Source: Mikania micrantha (taxonomy: Eukaryota; Streptophyta; Magnoliopsida; Asterales; Asteraceae). Taken from it: a DNA stretch of 64,000 bases. The notes below the pieces were generated by a model. It was not told where the DNA came from, did no database searches, and saw only the letters and a program-made list of their open reading frames with translations. Of the stretch, positions 10,401-23,000 are shown one piece after another. A program made the position numbers and the translations under genes. The stretch lies in the NCBI GenBank assembly GCA_009363875.1, contig CM018695.1:47477161-47541160 (forward strand). Direction: 5' to 3'. Every line of letters starts with the position of its first letter. Position 1 is the stretch's first letter.

Positions 10401-11586
10401 TCTTAAGAGGGGCTTACTGTGCCTCCTAATATTTCAAGGGAGGGAAAGTGATTGATGACTCCAACCATGGAGGAGGGTCCTCTCTCGATGATTTTATCCA
10501 CTTCTAGTGTCTGTTGTCGTCATTGGGGCACTTTCGAATCATATCAACGTATGACCTACGTCTTTCTGCTTCATCTTCTCTAGCTACCTCCTTCCTCTTG
10601 GTGGAGGGTGATCCTATTTCTTTCACCAGGTGAGAAAACTTACTTGATTTGACTGCCGCTTAGATCTCCTTATGTAAATGCATGCTGTTGTTAGTTTTGT
10701 GGCTGTGGTAGTGGTGAAACTCACGATACCCTTCTAGGTTTGGATGGGAAGCATTTTGCAGGGCTGGTGGTTTTTGGAAAGAGCTTTTCACCATTTCTGT
10801 TGCCAATATCTCACTAGGAGATTTGGTGAGGGGGGGGTGAATTTCTCGGGTTATGGTCTTTGGGAGGGCATGTATGGAGCAAACGACGACCTCCCTTTGC
10901 CTGTAGGGCTTTTACCTCTGCTTACATAGGGAGATGGTTTGCGTGGACCGTCATTGTCTTCTCTTGCCTTGTAGGGACCTCCCCTTTTTTCTTGTCCCAT
11001 TCCCTGGCTTGAAGGCTGGAGTCATTGCCCCTTACAAAGGCCCATACCTTATCCATTAGGCTGTCAAAAGTGGTGGGGAAGTCCACTCCAAACTTTTCAC
11101 ACAGCTGGGGTTGTCTGACTCCATTTATAAAATTGCTGATTTTCATGACCTTCAGGAGCCCTTGTATCTGCATGCTTTCAGTGATGAATCTCTCTATAAA
11201 TTGTTCTACCTTTTCATCATCCCTACGCCGTATATGCAGTATTTCATTAGGTCCATTCCTCGTCCCTAGAGTTCCCTGGGTTTCTTTTTGGTTTCGTATG
11301 GCTTCCAGTACATTAGCCAACAGTTCGTCCACGGGCTTGAACCTCCTTCAACTTTTCAACTTTCTCTAGCTCATCCAACTGCATTTTAAGTGCCATTCTA
11401 CGACTTTGCATCAACTCAGGAGTGATCATGATCCTTTCTACTCCATCTTCATACGAGACCTCTGTGAAGATGAGCTCGTTCGGCCGCATCCCTGAGAGAT
11501 ACGGGTGCACGGAGGCAGTGACTCATCCTTCCGTCACTTGGCCAAGCTTGCGTTCGGGTTAGGGGTGTTTCGACGGGATCAGCCAT
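10401..11586 (-). pseudogene. gag of Tat element J
   Basis: Gag forms the particle that packages element RNA. The most plausible start is ATG at 11586 (MADPVETPLTRTQAWP), about 60 bp inside the LTR. Two open stretches (11510-11313 and 11332-10922) carry a retrotransposon gag pattern: RRRDDEKVEQFIERFITESM, NFINGVRQPQLCEKFG and FPTTFDSLMDKVWAFVRG. Overlapping frames show a frameshift near 11320. The C-terminal nucleocapsid part (10920-10401) is eroded; no clear zinc knuckle seen. Confidence 0.74.
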
Positions 11587-11643
11587 GGGGTTTTTAGCTA
11601 GCACCAAAATTCAAGACACTGGGTCCCACTGATAGCGACAAAA

Positions 11644-12042
11644 TGTTGAATCCAAAACTAGCACGTAAGGACTAAGCAGTGGATCCCACTAAACAATGAG
11701 GATTACAACAAAATACTAAGTAAAAACCTCAATATGGCCTTCTTTCTTCCTTCTTTCCTCCTTACGAAGATACTCTCTCCCCAGTAGTTGCGTTGCATTG
11801 AAAGCCTTCTATCCCTGCATCTTCTCCTTTTATCTGCCATCGACTCCAATCCTCTTGCAACCGGTCTTTTCTTTCTCAAATGATGGGTTTCACTCATTTT
11901 CTTACACTTGGTCCTTATCCAGTAGTTAACGATCTTGTCTTTCTTTTCTTTGCATGAAGAGCGTCTTATTTCCCCCATGTAATCTCCATATTTTATGCCC
12001 AATATCTAGCATCAAATGCTCAGCCTTAAATTCTCAGCCACA
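11644..12042 (-). mobile_element. 5' LTR of Tat element J (about 400 bp)
   Basis: On the minus strand the LTR ends TTCAACA at 11644, followed by TTTTGTCGCTATCAGTGGGA, a leader typical of this lineage where the primer site lies. The outer end is less sure: the best TG is at 12042 (TGTGGCTGAGAATTTAAGGC); an alternative lies at about 12022. The internal boundary is firmer than the outer one. Confidence 0.5.
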
Positions 12043-12047
12043 TTTAA

Positions 12048-12464
12048 TTGATTATCCGTTATTTAACATCATGTGATTTTCCATATGGCTACTCTTCAAC
12101 AAGGTTTTTTGCTGTTAACAAACAAAACAGAAGTCCCACAAAGTTGTTAATCTTAAAGACTCCATACGAGGCACTGGTTGGAGTAAAACCAAAATGTAGA
12201 CCACCTACGAGTATTCAGCTGTGTGGGGTTTGCATCGGAAACCAAGGTTAATCAACTAAAGCTCGGTGAGCGACGTTGCCTAATGGTGTGTATTTTGGTA
12301 CAGAACTAGGATCTAAACCCTACCGAATGTATGACCCGGTTCACATAAAAATTCATGTAAGACGCACAGTGGAATTCATTGAGAAAAGGTACTGGTCGTG
12401 GGAGGAAGGTAAAATGAGAATAGAACCTGAGGAGCTTATTGTTGATTTTGATATGGTAGATTAA
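12048..12464 (+). pseudogene. Copia element G: integrase C-terminal part
   Basis: Two open pieces in different frames match a Ty1/copia integrase end. TPYEALVGVKPK (12156 on) corresponds to the KTPYE-x-x-x-G-x-KP box, and NGVYFGTELGSKPYRMYDP with VRRTVEFIEKRYWSW (12280-12400) to the box before RT. The 5' part of the element is gone: the sequence passes into the LTR end of Tat element J at about 12042. Stops and shifts make it non-coding. Confidence 0.75.
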
Positions 12465-12740
12465 TTTGGAGGTAATGCAAATAGAAATAAAACTGAGCCC
12501 ACTAATGAGTTAACACCCTTAGAAAATCTACCACAATGCTGATCTGCAAGAGCTAGGAGAACACGATCGACAAATGATAACATTTAAGTCCAAACTCTAG
12601 CTCCGTTGAGATAATCAACTCGCTCACACTTGGTACCAACCAGACTGAAAGACTTTGTTAACGAAGACGGAATCAATTAGACAGAAGATAAGGAGGTATT
12701 ACTGGTCGAAGAGGATGAACTGGTAAAATAGTTCGACTCT

Positions 12741-13408
12741 ATGGGTAACAAAAACTGGGAGAAGGCAACGGAGAATGAGATACGCTACATTGAAAGAAAT
12801 GAGACATGCAAATTAACTAATCTTCCAAACGGAATAAAACAAATAGGGGTAAAATGGGTCTACAAGATAAAGCGAAATCCACATGGCACGATCAATAAGT
12901 ATAAGGCTCATCTTGTGGCAAAGGGGTATATTCAACAACATGGGGTCGACTTTGATGAAGTATTTTCTCCTGTTGCTCATATCGAGACGGTGAGACTAAT
13001 ATTGGCAATGGCAGCTCTCGACGTTTGGCAAGTTCACCGCTTAGACGTAAAGTCTGCATTCCTGCATGGTAACCTAAAGGAGTAGGTCTATGTATGTCAA
13101 CCGAAAGGATTCATTAAGAAAGGGGCTGAGAATAAAGTGAATCGATTGAGTAAAGCAATCTACGGTTTGAGACAAGCACCATGTGCTTGTAACTTTAAAC
13201 TGGATGCGACGTTAAAGAAGTTTGGCTTCACAAGATGTCTCCATGTACAAGAAATTTATAAGAAACATGCCAAGAACGAATTACAGATCATCGGAGTTTA
13301 TGTGGACGATTTGGTGGTGACTGGATCAATCCCAAAGCTCATTTCAAGTTTTAAACAATTCATGGAAAAGGAATTTGAGATGTCAAACTTGGGTATGTTG
13401 TCAAATTA
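12741..13408 (+). pseudogene. Copia element G: reverse transcriptase, N-terminal two thirds
   Basis: Strong Ty1/copia RT match: WEKATENEIRYIERNETCKL, GVKWVYKIKRNPHGTINKYK, HLVAKGYIQQHGVDFDEVFS, VKSAFLHGNL, then LSKAIYGLRQAP and the catalytic YVDDLVVTGS. A stop interrupts the frame at 13083-13085. The frame is broken at 13408, where the TG of the tandem array begins; the rest of the same RT resumes at 25524 after 12.1 kb. Pol of an LTR retrotransposon, now dead. Confidence 0.88.
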
Positions 13409-14697
13409 TGTAACATCACTGCATTTCAGGTAATTGTTATATCCCATACTATTTTATTGATAGAACACATCATGCTAATTGAATGCTTTGATGTTGAAGT
13501 ATGATATGAACACTGATCTACGCTATTGAGAACAGACAGTTAACATGCATAAACCATGGGGAATTTAGCTTGTAACATAACTAGACATACCCATAGTGTT
13601 TATTGCAGTTGAATAGGCAGGGTATATTTTGGTTGAATGGTATTGGTAGTAGTGTAGGGTTCTATCACTAAATATAGGCAAGGGCATAGTCTTGGTCTAT
13701 CGAAGAGGTGGTGGGCTGGCGGCTGGATAAGTTGCTACTGATTCCTACTTATGCTCTATACATAAACTTTCTTCGGTTTATCATGAGTAAGTCGGTGTTA
13801 GGATTTGGTGAGGAGAATCTGAGGTTTAGTATTTGAGATGTAAAGGTTTAAGGTTTTGTCACTAAATATAGCCAAGGACACATTGTCATGGTTTATCGAA
13901 ATGGTGGTGGGATGGAGGCTGGATAGGTTGCGACCGACTCCTACGTATGCCCTATACATAAACTTAGTTCAGTTTATCATGGATGTGTTAGTGATATGAT
14001 TTAGTGATGAGAATTCTTAGGAATTGGTACGGAGCCATTTGAAGCTCTCTACGCTAGAAACTATCGGTCACCTACCTGTTGGAATGAGACCTACAAATCA
14101 CAGATCATGGGTCCCGGGATCATTCAAGAAACGACTAAAAAGATTCACCAGATCCGCGACAATTTGTGAGATGCTCGCTGTCGACAAAAGAGTCACACGT
14201 TTACATGTCGTAAACCTTTAGAATTTCAAGTTGATGATATGGCTTTACATAAATTCTCACCATGGAAGGGAGTTGTACGCTTCAGGAAAAAGGTAAGCTT
14301 TCCCCACGTTATGTTGGCCCTTTTAAGATTCTTGAACGAATCAGGAACGTGGCCTACAAGCTAGAACTTCCTCCTGAACTCAGTAATGTGTACCCAACCT
14401 TCCATGTGTCAAATTTGAAGAAATACTTAGCTAATCAGGATCTTCAAGTACCATTCGATGATATTCACATCGACGATACAATGCACTTCATTGAGAAACC
14501 AGTCGATATCATGGACCATGATGTTAAGAAACTCAGACGCAGTCGAATTCCAATTGCCAAAGTATGATGGGAGTCGAAGCGGGGTCCAGAGTTCATCTGG
14601 GAACAAGAAGATCAAATAAAGCTTAAGTATCAACACTTATTCACTACAGTTACTCCAAGCTGAATTTCGGGAGGAAATTCCCTCAACTAGGGGAGAC
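13409..14697 (+). repeat. Array unit 1 (1289 bp)
   Basis: LTR start at 13409, junction near 14018 (GGAATTGG), then integrase end. An open stretch 14262-14567 reads RYVGPFKILERIRNVAYKLE, YPTFHVSNLKKYLANQDLQV and IDDTMHFIEKPVDIMDHDVK, the SH3-like integrase end and tail of chromoviruses. Polypurine tract ACTAGGGGAGAC ends the unit. It borders the copia target sequence. Its LTR part contains two ~194-bp subrepeats (13650-13990). Confidence 0.88.
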
Positions 14698-15981
14698 TGT
14701 AACATCATTGCATTTCAGGTAGTTGTTATTTCACATACTATTTTATTGATAGAACACATTATGCTAATTGAAAGCTTTGATGTAAAAGTATGATATGAAC
14801 ACTGATCTACGCCTTCGAGAACACACAATTAACATGCATAAACCATGGGGAATTTAGTTTGTAATATAACTAGACATACCCATAGCATTTATTGCAGTTG
14901 AATACGCAGGGTATATTTTTTTTGAATTGTATTGGTAGTAGTGTAGGGTTCTATCACTAAATATAGGAAAGGGCATAGTCTTGGTCTTTTTAAGAGGTGG
15001 TGGGCTGGCGGCTGGATAAGTTGCGACTGACTCCTACGTATGCTCTATACATAAACGTTCTTTGGTTTATCATGAGTATGTCGGTGTTAGGATTTGGTTA
15101 GGAGAATCTAAGGTTTAGTATTTGAGTTGTAAAGGTTTAAGGTTCTGTCACTAATTATTGCCAAGGACACATTGTCATAGTTTATCGAAATGGTGGTGGG
15201 ACGGCAGCTGGATAGGTTGTGACGACACCAACGTATGCCCTATACATAAACTTAGTTCGGTTTATCATGGATGAGTTAGTGATATGATTTAGTGAGGAGA
15301 GTTCTTGTGAATTGGTATAGCGCCATTTGAAGCTCTTTGTGGTAGAAAATGTCGGTCACCTACATGTTGGACAGAGACCGACGAATAGCAGATCATGGAT
15401 CCCGGGATCATTCAAGAAACGACAATAAAGATTCACCAGGTACGCGGTAATTTGTGAGCTGCTCGTAGTCGACAAAAGAGTCACGCGTTTTCGTAAACCT
15501 TTAGAATTTAAAGTTGATGATATGGTTTTACTTAAAGTCTCACCATGGAAGGGAGTTGTACGCTTCGGGAAGAAAGGTAAGCTTGCCCCATGTTATGTTG
15601 GCCCTTTTAAGATTCTTGAACGAATCAGGAGCGTCGCCTACAAGCTACAACTTCCTTATGAACTCAGTAATGTGTACCCAACCTTCCATGTGTCAAATTA
15701 GAAGAAATGCTTAGCAGATCAGGATATTCAAGTATCGTTCGATGATATTCGCATCGGTGATACAACGCACTTCGTTGAGAAACCAGACGAGATCATGGAC
15801 CATGATGTTAAGAAGCTCAAACGCAGTTGAATTTCAATTGTCAAAATACGATGGGAGTCGAAGCGGGGTCCAGAGTTCATATGGGAACGAGAAGATCAAA
15901 TAAAGCTTAAGTATCAACACTTATTCACTACAGTTACTCCAAGGTGAATTTCGGGTGGAAATTCCCTCAACTAGGGGAGAC
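14698..15981 (+). repeat. Array unit 2 (1284 bp)
   Basis: Same structure as unit 1. The integrase part is broken by several stops; only 15514-15714 stays open. The LTR part shares TTGCAGTTGAATACGCAGGG with unit 1 and the terminal LTR, whereas units 3-7 have TTGAAGTTGAA or close variants. Ends ACTAGGGGAGAC. Confidence 0.88.
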
Positions 15982-17272
15982 TGTAACATCACTGCATTTC
16001 AAGTAGTTATTATTTCACGTACTATTTTATTGATAAAATACATTATGCTAATTGAATGCTTTGATGTTGAAGTATGACATGAACACTAATCTACGCTATT
16101 GAGAACACACCGTTAACATGTATAAACCATGGGAATTTAGTTTGTAATATAACTAGACATACACATAGTGTTTTATTGAAGTTGAATACGCAGGGTATAT
16201 TTTGATTGTATGTTATTGGTAGTAGTGTAGGATTTTATCACCAAATATAGGCAAGGGCATAGTCATGGTCTATCGAAGCGGTGGTGGGCTGACAGCTTGA
16301 TGAGTTGTGACTGATTCCTATGAATGCTCTGTACATAAACTTTCTTCGATTTATCATGAGTATGTTGGTGTTAGGATTTGGTGAGGAGAATCTGAGGTTT
16401 AGTCTTTGAGTTGTAAAGGTTTAAGGTTTTGACAGTAAATATAGTAAAGGACACATAGTCATGGTTTATCGAAATGGTGGTGGGACGGCGGCTGTATAGG
16501 TTACGACCGACTTCTAAGTATGCCCTATACATAAACTTCGTTCGGTTTATCATGGATGTGTCAGTGATATGATTTAGTGAGGAGAATTCTTGGGAATTGG
16601 TATGGCGCCATTTGGAGCTCTTTATGGTAGAAAATGTCGGTCACCTACGTGTTGGACTGAGACCGGAGAATCGCAGATCATGGGTCCCGGGATCATTCAA
16701 GAAACGACTAAAAAGATTCACCGGATCTGCAACAATTTGTGAGATACTCGCAGTCGACGAAAGAGTCACGCTTTTACACGTCGTAAACCTTTAGAATTTC
16801 AAGTTGATGATATGGTTTTACTTAAAGTCTCATAATGGAAGGGAGTTGTACGCTTCGTGAAGAAAGGTAAGCTTGCCGGCACGTTATGTTGGCCCTTTTA
16901 AGATTCTTGAACAAATCAGGAACGTCGTCTACAAGGTAAAACTTCCTCATGAACTCAGTAATGTGTACCCAACCTTCCATGTGTCAAATTTGAAGAAATG
17001 CGTAGCTGATCTGGATCTTCAAGTACCGTTCGATGATATTCGCATCGACGATACAATGCACTTTGTTGAGAAACCAGTCGAGATCATGGACCATGATGTT
17101 AAGAAACTCCAACGTAGTCGAACTCCAATTGTCAAAGTACGATGGGAGTTGAAGCGGGGTCCAGAGTTCATCTGGGAACGCGAAGATCAAATAAAGCTTA
17201 AGTTTTAAAACTTATTCACTACAGTTACTCCAAGCTGAATTTTGGGACGAAATTCCCTCAACTAGGGGTGAC
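15982..17272 (+). repeat. Array unit 3 (1291 bp, type A)
   Basis: Carries the type A markers shared with unit 5: GAAGCGGTGGTGGGCTGAC and CTTGATGAGTTG in the LTR part, GCTTGCCGGCACGTTATG and CGTAGCTGATCTGGATCTTC in the integrase part. The 16873-17208 stretch is open through the chromodomain-like tail (RGPEFIWEREDQ). Confidence 0.88.
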
Positions 17273-18561
17273 TGTAACATCACTGCATTTCAGGTAGTTG
17301 TTATTTCACATACTATTTTATTGATAAAACACATTATGCTAATTGAACGCTTTGATGTTGAAGTATGACATGAACACTGATTTACGCTATTGAGAACTCA
17401 CTGTTAACATGCTTAAACCATGGGGAATTTAGTATGTAATATAACTAGACATACCCATAGTGTTTATTGAAGTTGAATACGCAGGGTATATTTTGATTGA
17501 ATGGTATTGGTAGTAGTGTAGTATGCTATCACCAAATATAGGCAAGGGTATAGTCATGGTCTATCGAATAGGTGATAGGCTGGCGGCTGGATAAGTTGCG
17601 ACTGATTCCTTTGAATGCTCTATACATAAACATTCTTCGGTTTATCATGAGTATGCCGGTGTTAGGATTTGGTGAGGAGAATCTGAGTTTTAGTCTTAGA
17701 GTTGTAAAGGTTTAAGGTTTTGTCACTAAATATAGTCAAGGACACATGGTCATGGTTTATTGAAATGGTGGTGGGATGGCGGCTGGATAGGTTCCGACCT
17801 ACTTTTAAGTATGCCCTATACATAAATTTATTTTGATTTATCATGGATGTGTTAGTGATATGATTTAGTGAGGAGAATTCTTGGGAATTGGTACGGCGCT
17901 ATTTGGAGCTCTTTATGGTAGAAAATGTCAGTCACCTATATGTTGAAATGAGACCGTCGAATCGCAGATCACGGGTCCCGGGATCATTCAAGAAACGACA
18001 GAAAAATTCACCAGATCCGCGACAATTTGTTAGCTGCTCGCAGTCGACAAAAGAGTAACGCGCTTACACATCGTAAACCTTTAGAATTTCAAGTTGATGA
18101 TATGGTTTTACTTAAAGTATCACCATGGAAGGGAATTGTACGCTACGGGAAGAAATGTAAGCCTGCCCCACGGTATGTTGGCCCTTTTAAGATTCTTGAA
18201 CGAATCAGGAACGTCGCCTAGAAGCTAGAACTTCCTCCTGAACTCAGTAATGTGTACCCAAACTTTCATGTGTAAAATTTGAAGAATTGCTTAGCTGATC
18301 AGGATCTTCAAGTACCATTCGATGATATTCGCATCGACGATACAATGCACTTCGTTGAGAAACCAGTCGAGATCATGGACCATGTTGTTAAGAAACTCAA
18401 ACGCAGTCGAATTCCAATTGTCAAAGTATGATGGGAGTCGAAGCGGGGTCCAGAGTTCACCTGGGAACGAGAATATCAGATGAAGCGTAAGTATCCAAAC
18501 TTATTCACTGCAGTTACTCCAAGCTGAATTTCGAGACGAAATTCCTTCAACTAAGGGAGAC
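17273..18561 (+). repeat. Array unit 4 (1289 bp, type B)
   Basis: Type B markers shared with unit 6: GAATAGGTGAT, GTATGCTATCACC, ATTGAACGCTTTGATG, GAGAACTCAC, and GACAATTTGTTAGCTGCTCG in the integrase part. The integrase tail is interrupted by stops. Confidence 0.88.
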
Positions 18562-19850
18562 TGTAACATCATTGCATTTCAGGTAGTTGTTATTTCACAT
18601 ACTATTTTAGTGATAGAACACATTATGCTAATTAAATGCTTTGATGTTGAAGTATGATATGAACACTGATTTACACTATTGAGAACACACACTTAACATG
18701 CATAAACCATGGGGAACTTAGTTTGTAATATAACTAGACATACACATAGTGTTTACTGAAGCTGAATACGCAGGGTATATTTTGATTGAATGGTATTGGT
18801 TGTAGTGTAGGATTCTATCACCAAATATAGGCAAGGGCATAGTCATGGTCTATTGAAGCGGTGGTGGGCTGACGGCTTGATGAGTTGCGACTGATTCCTA
18901 CGAATGCTCTATAGATAAACTTTCTTCGGTTTATCATGAGTATGTTGGTGTTAGGATTTGGTGAGGAGAATCTGAGGTTTAGTCTTTGAGTTGTAAAGGT
19001 TTAAGGTTTTGACACTAAATATAGTAAAGGACACATGGTCATGTTTATCAAAATGGTAGTGGGATGGCGGTTGGATAGGTGGCGACCGACTTCTAAGTAT
19101 GCCCTATACATAAACTTAGTTTGGTTTAACATGGATGTGTCAGTGATATGATTTAGTGAGGAGAAATCTTGGTAATTGGTACGGCGCCATTTGGAGCTCT
19201 TTATGGTAGAAAATGTCGGTCACCTACGTGTTGGACTGAGACCGGAGAATCGTAGATCATGGGTCCCGGGATCATTCAAGAAACGACTAAAAATATTCAC
19301 TGGATCCACAACAATTTGTGAGCTGCTCGCAGTCGACAAAAGAGTCACGCGTTTACACGTCATAAGCCTTTAGAATTTTAAGTTGATGATATGGTTTTAC
19401 TTAAAGTCTCACCTTGGAAGGGATTTGTACGCTTCGTGAAGAAAGGTAAGGTTGCCGGCACGTTATGTTGGCCCTTTTAGGATTCTTGAACAAATTAGGA
19501 ACGTCCTCCACAAGCAAGAACTTCCTCCTGAACTCAGTAATGTGTACCCAACCTTCCATGTGTCAAATTTGAAGAAATGCGTAGCTGATCTGGATCTTCA
19601 AGTACCGTTCGATGATATTCACATCGACGATACAATGCACTTCGTTGAGAAACCAGTCGAGATCATGGACAATGATGTTAAGAAACTCAAACGTAGTCAA
19701 ATTCCAATTGTCAAAGTACGATGGGAGTCGAAGCGGGTTCAGAGTTCATCTCGGTACGAGAAGATCAAAGAAAGCTTAAGTTTTAACACTTATTCACTAC
19801 AGTTACTCCAAGCTGAATTTCAGGACGAAATTCCCTCAACTAGGGGAGAC
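18562..19850 (+). repeat. Array unit 5 (1289 bp, type A)
   Basis: Type A markers as in unit 3. The integrase tail is open from 19452 and runs on without a stop across the unit boundary to 19946, into the next LTR start; this read-through follows from a lost stop and I do not treat it as a gene. Confidence 0.88.
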
Positions 19851-21139
19851 TTTAACATCACTACATTTCAGGTAGTTGTTATTTCACATACTATTTTATT
19901 GATAAAACACATTATGCTAATTGAACGCTTTGATGTTGAAATATGACATGAACACTGATTTACGCTATTGAGAACTCACAGTTAACATGCATAAACCATG
20001 TGGAGTTTAGTATGTAATATAACTAGACATACCCATAGTGTTTATTGAAATTGAATATGCAGGGTACATTTTGATTGAATGGCATTGGTAGTAGTGTAGT
20101 ATGCTATCACCAAATATAGGCAAGGGCATAGTCATGGTCTATCGAATAGGTGATGGGCTGGCGGCTGGATAAGTTGCGACTAATTCCTACGAATGCTCTA
20201 TACATAAACTTTCTTCGGTTTATCATGAGTATGCCGGTGTTAGGATTTGGTGAGGAGAATCTGAGGTTTAGTCTTTGAGTTGTAAAGGTTTAAGGTTTTG
20301 TCACTAAATATAGTCAAGGACACATGGTCTTGGTTTATCGAAATGGTGGTGGGACGGCGACTGGATAGGTTGTGACCTACTTCTAAGTATGCCCTGTACA
20401 TAAACTTATTTCGGTTTATCATGGATGTGTCAGTGATATGATTTAGAGTGGAGAATTTTTGGGCTTTGGTATGGCGCCATCTGGAGCTCTTTATGGTAGA
20501 AATTGTCGGTCACCTATATGTGAGACTGAGACCGGCGAATCGCAGATCAAGGGTCCCGGGATCATTGAAGAAACGACAGAAAATATTCACCAGATTCGCG
20601 ACAATTTGTTAGCTGCTCGCGATTGACAAAAGAGTAACGTGTTTACACGTCATAAACCTTTAGAATTTTAAGGTGATGATATGGTTTTACATAAAGTCTC
20701 ACCATGGACGGGAATTGTACGCTTCAGGATGAGATGTAAGCCTGCCCCATGTTATGTTGGCCCTTTAAAGATTCTTGAACGAATCAGGAACGTCGCCTAC
20801 AAGCTAGAACTTCCTCCTGAACTCAGTAATGTGTACCCAAACTTCCATGTATCAAATTTGAAGAAATTCTTAGCTGATCAGGATCTTCAATACGGTTCGA
20901 TGATATTCGCATTGACGGTACAATGCACTTCGTTGAGAAACCAGTCGAGATCATGGACCATGATGTTAAGAAACTCAAACGTAGTCGAATTCCAATTGTC
21001 AAAGTACGATGGGAGTCGAAGCGGGGTCCAGAGTTCACCTGGGAACGACAAGATCAGAGGAAGCATAAGTATCCAAACTTATTCACTGCAGTTACTCCAA
21101 GCTGAATTTCGGGACGAAATTTCCTCAACTAGGGGAGAC
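19851..21139 (+). repeat. Array unit 6 (1289 bp, type B)
   Basis: Type B markers as in unit 4. It begins TTTAACATC, where the TG of the LTR start has mutated to TT. The integrase part has a small deletion (near 20888) relative to its neighbours, shifting the frame. Confidence 0.87.
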
Positions 21140-22430
21140 TGTAACATCATTGCATTTCAGGTAGTTGTTATTTCAAATACTGTTTTATTGATAGAACATA
21201 TTACGCTAATTGAATGCTTTGACGTTGAAGTATGATATGAACACTGATTTACGCTATTGAGAACTCACATTTAACATGCATAAACCATGGGGAATTTAGT
21301 TTGTAATATAACTAGACATACCCATAGTGTTTATTGAAGTTGAATACGCAGGGTATATTTTGAGTGAATGGTATTGGTAGTAGTGTAGGATTCTATCACC
21401 AAATATAGGCAAGGGCATAGTCATGGTCTATCGAAGAGGTGGTGGGCTGACGGCTTGATAAGTTGCGACTAATTCCTACGAATGCTCTGTACATAAACTT
21501 TCTTCGGTTTATCATGAGTATGTCGGTGATAGGATTTGGTGAGGAGAATCTAAGGTTTAGTATTTGAGTTGTAAAGGTTTAAGGTTTTGACACTAAATAT
21601 AGTAAAGGACACATGGTCATGGTTTATCGAAACAGTGGTGGGATGGCGGCTAGATAGGTTGCAACCGACTTCTAATTATGCCCTATACATAAACTTATTT
21701 CGGTTTATCATGGATGTGTCAGTGATATGATTTAGTGAGGAGAATTCTTGGGAATTGGTATGGCGCCATTTGGAGCTCTTTATGGGAGAAAATGTCGGTC
21801 ACCTATATGTTGAACTGAGACCGGCGAATCGCAGATCACGGGTCCCGGGATCATTCAAGAAATGACTGAAAAGATTCGCCAGATGCGCGACAATTGGTTA
21901 GCTGCTCGCAGTCGAGAAATGAGTAACGTGTTTACACGTCGTAAACCCTTTAGAATTTCAAGTTGATGATATGGTTATACTTAAAGTCTCACCATGGAAG
22001 GGAATTGTACGCGTCAAGAAGAAATGTAAGCCTGCCACACGTTATGTTGGCCCTTTTAAGATTCTTGAACGAATCTGGAAGGTCTCCTACAAGCTAGAAC
22101 TTCCTCCTGAACTCAGTAATGTCTACCCAACCTTCCATGTGTCAAATTTGAAGAAATGCTTAGCTGATCAGATTCTTCAAGTACCGCTCCATGATATTCG
22201 CATCGACGATACAATGTACTTCGTTGAGAAACCAATCGAGATCATGGACCATGATGTTTAGAAACTCAAAAGCAGTCGAATTCTAATTGTCAAAGTACGA
22301 TGGGAATCGAAGCGGGGTCCAGATTTCACCTGGGAACGAGAAGATCAGATGAATCCTATGCATCCACACTTATTCACTACAGTTACTCCAAGCTGAATTT
22401 CGGGACGAAATTTTCTCAACTAGGGGAGAC
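21140..22430 (+). repeat. Array unit 7 (1291 bp)
   Basis: Last full unit. The LTR part resembles type A (GGGCTGACGGCTTGATAAG), while the integrase part resembles type B (GTTAGCTGCTCG, CACCTATATGTTGAACTGAG), suggesting a crossover near the unit centre. LTR part 21140 to about 21757, integrase part to 22430, closed by ACTAGGGGAGAC. Confidence 0.87.
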
Positions 22431-22669
22431 TTTAACATCACTGCATTTCAGGTAGTTGTTATTTCACATACTATTTTCTTGATAGAACACATTATGCTAA
22501 TTGAATGCTTTGATGTTGTAGTATGATAAGAACACTGATTTATGCTATTGAGAACACAAAGTGAACATGTCTAAACCATGGGGAATTTAGTTTGTAATAT
22601 AACTAGACATACCTATAGTGTTTATCGCAGTTGAATATGCAGGGTATATTTTGTTTGAATGGTATTGGT

Positions 22670-23000
22670 AGTAGTGTAGGATTAAATCACCATATATAGG
22701 CATGGGCATAGTCAAGGTCTATCGAAGAGGTGGTGGGCAGGGGGCGGATAAGTTGCGACAGATTCCTACGTATTCCCTATACATAAACTTTCTTCGGTTT
22801 ATCATTAGTATGTCAGTGTTAGGATTTATTGAGGATAATCTGAGGTTTAGTCTTTGAGTTGTAAAGGTTTAAGGTTTTATCACTAAATATAGTCAAGGAC
22901 ACATGGTCATGGCTTAACGAAATGCTGGTGGGACGGCGGCTGGATAGGTTGCAACCGAAACCTACGCATGCTCTATACATAAACTTATTTCGGTTTATCA
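22670..23000 (+). repeat. Duplicated ~194-bp core module in array LTR
   Basis: Two direct copies, each with GGTGGTGGGAYGGCGGCTGG, GATAGGTTGCGACCGA and TATGCCCTATACATAAACTT or close variants, here near 22686-22800 and 22880-22990. Each of the seven array units carries the same pair, so the module occurs about 16 times between 13.6 and 23.0 kb. Confidence 0.85.

Larger units (their letters stand above)
7200..12042 (-). mobile_element. Tat-lineage Ty3/gypsy element J, reverse, 3' part missing
   Basis: Read from right to left it has an LTR (12042-11644), leader, gag, protease, RT, RNase H, a second archaeal-type RNase H, then integrase, cut off at 7200 by Tekay-like element A. A second RNase H before the integrase is the mark of the Tat lineage. 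Reading frames carry stops and shifts, so it is not autonomous. Its right edge abuts copia element G. Confidence 0.85.

Noticed and set aside
19452..19946. 164-codon open frame as a distinct gene
   Set aside because: It is the integrase tail of array unit 5 reading past a lost stop, across the polypurine tract into the next LTR start.
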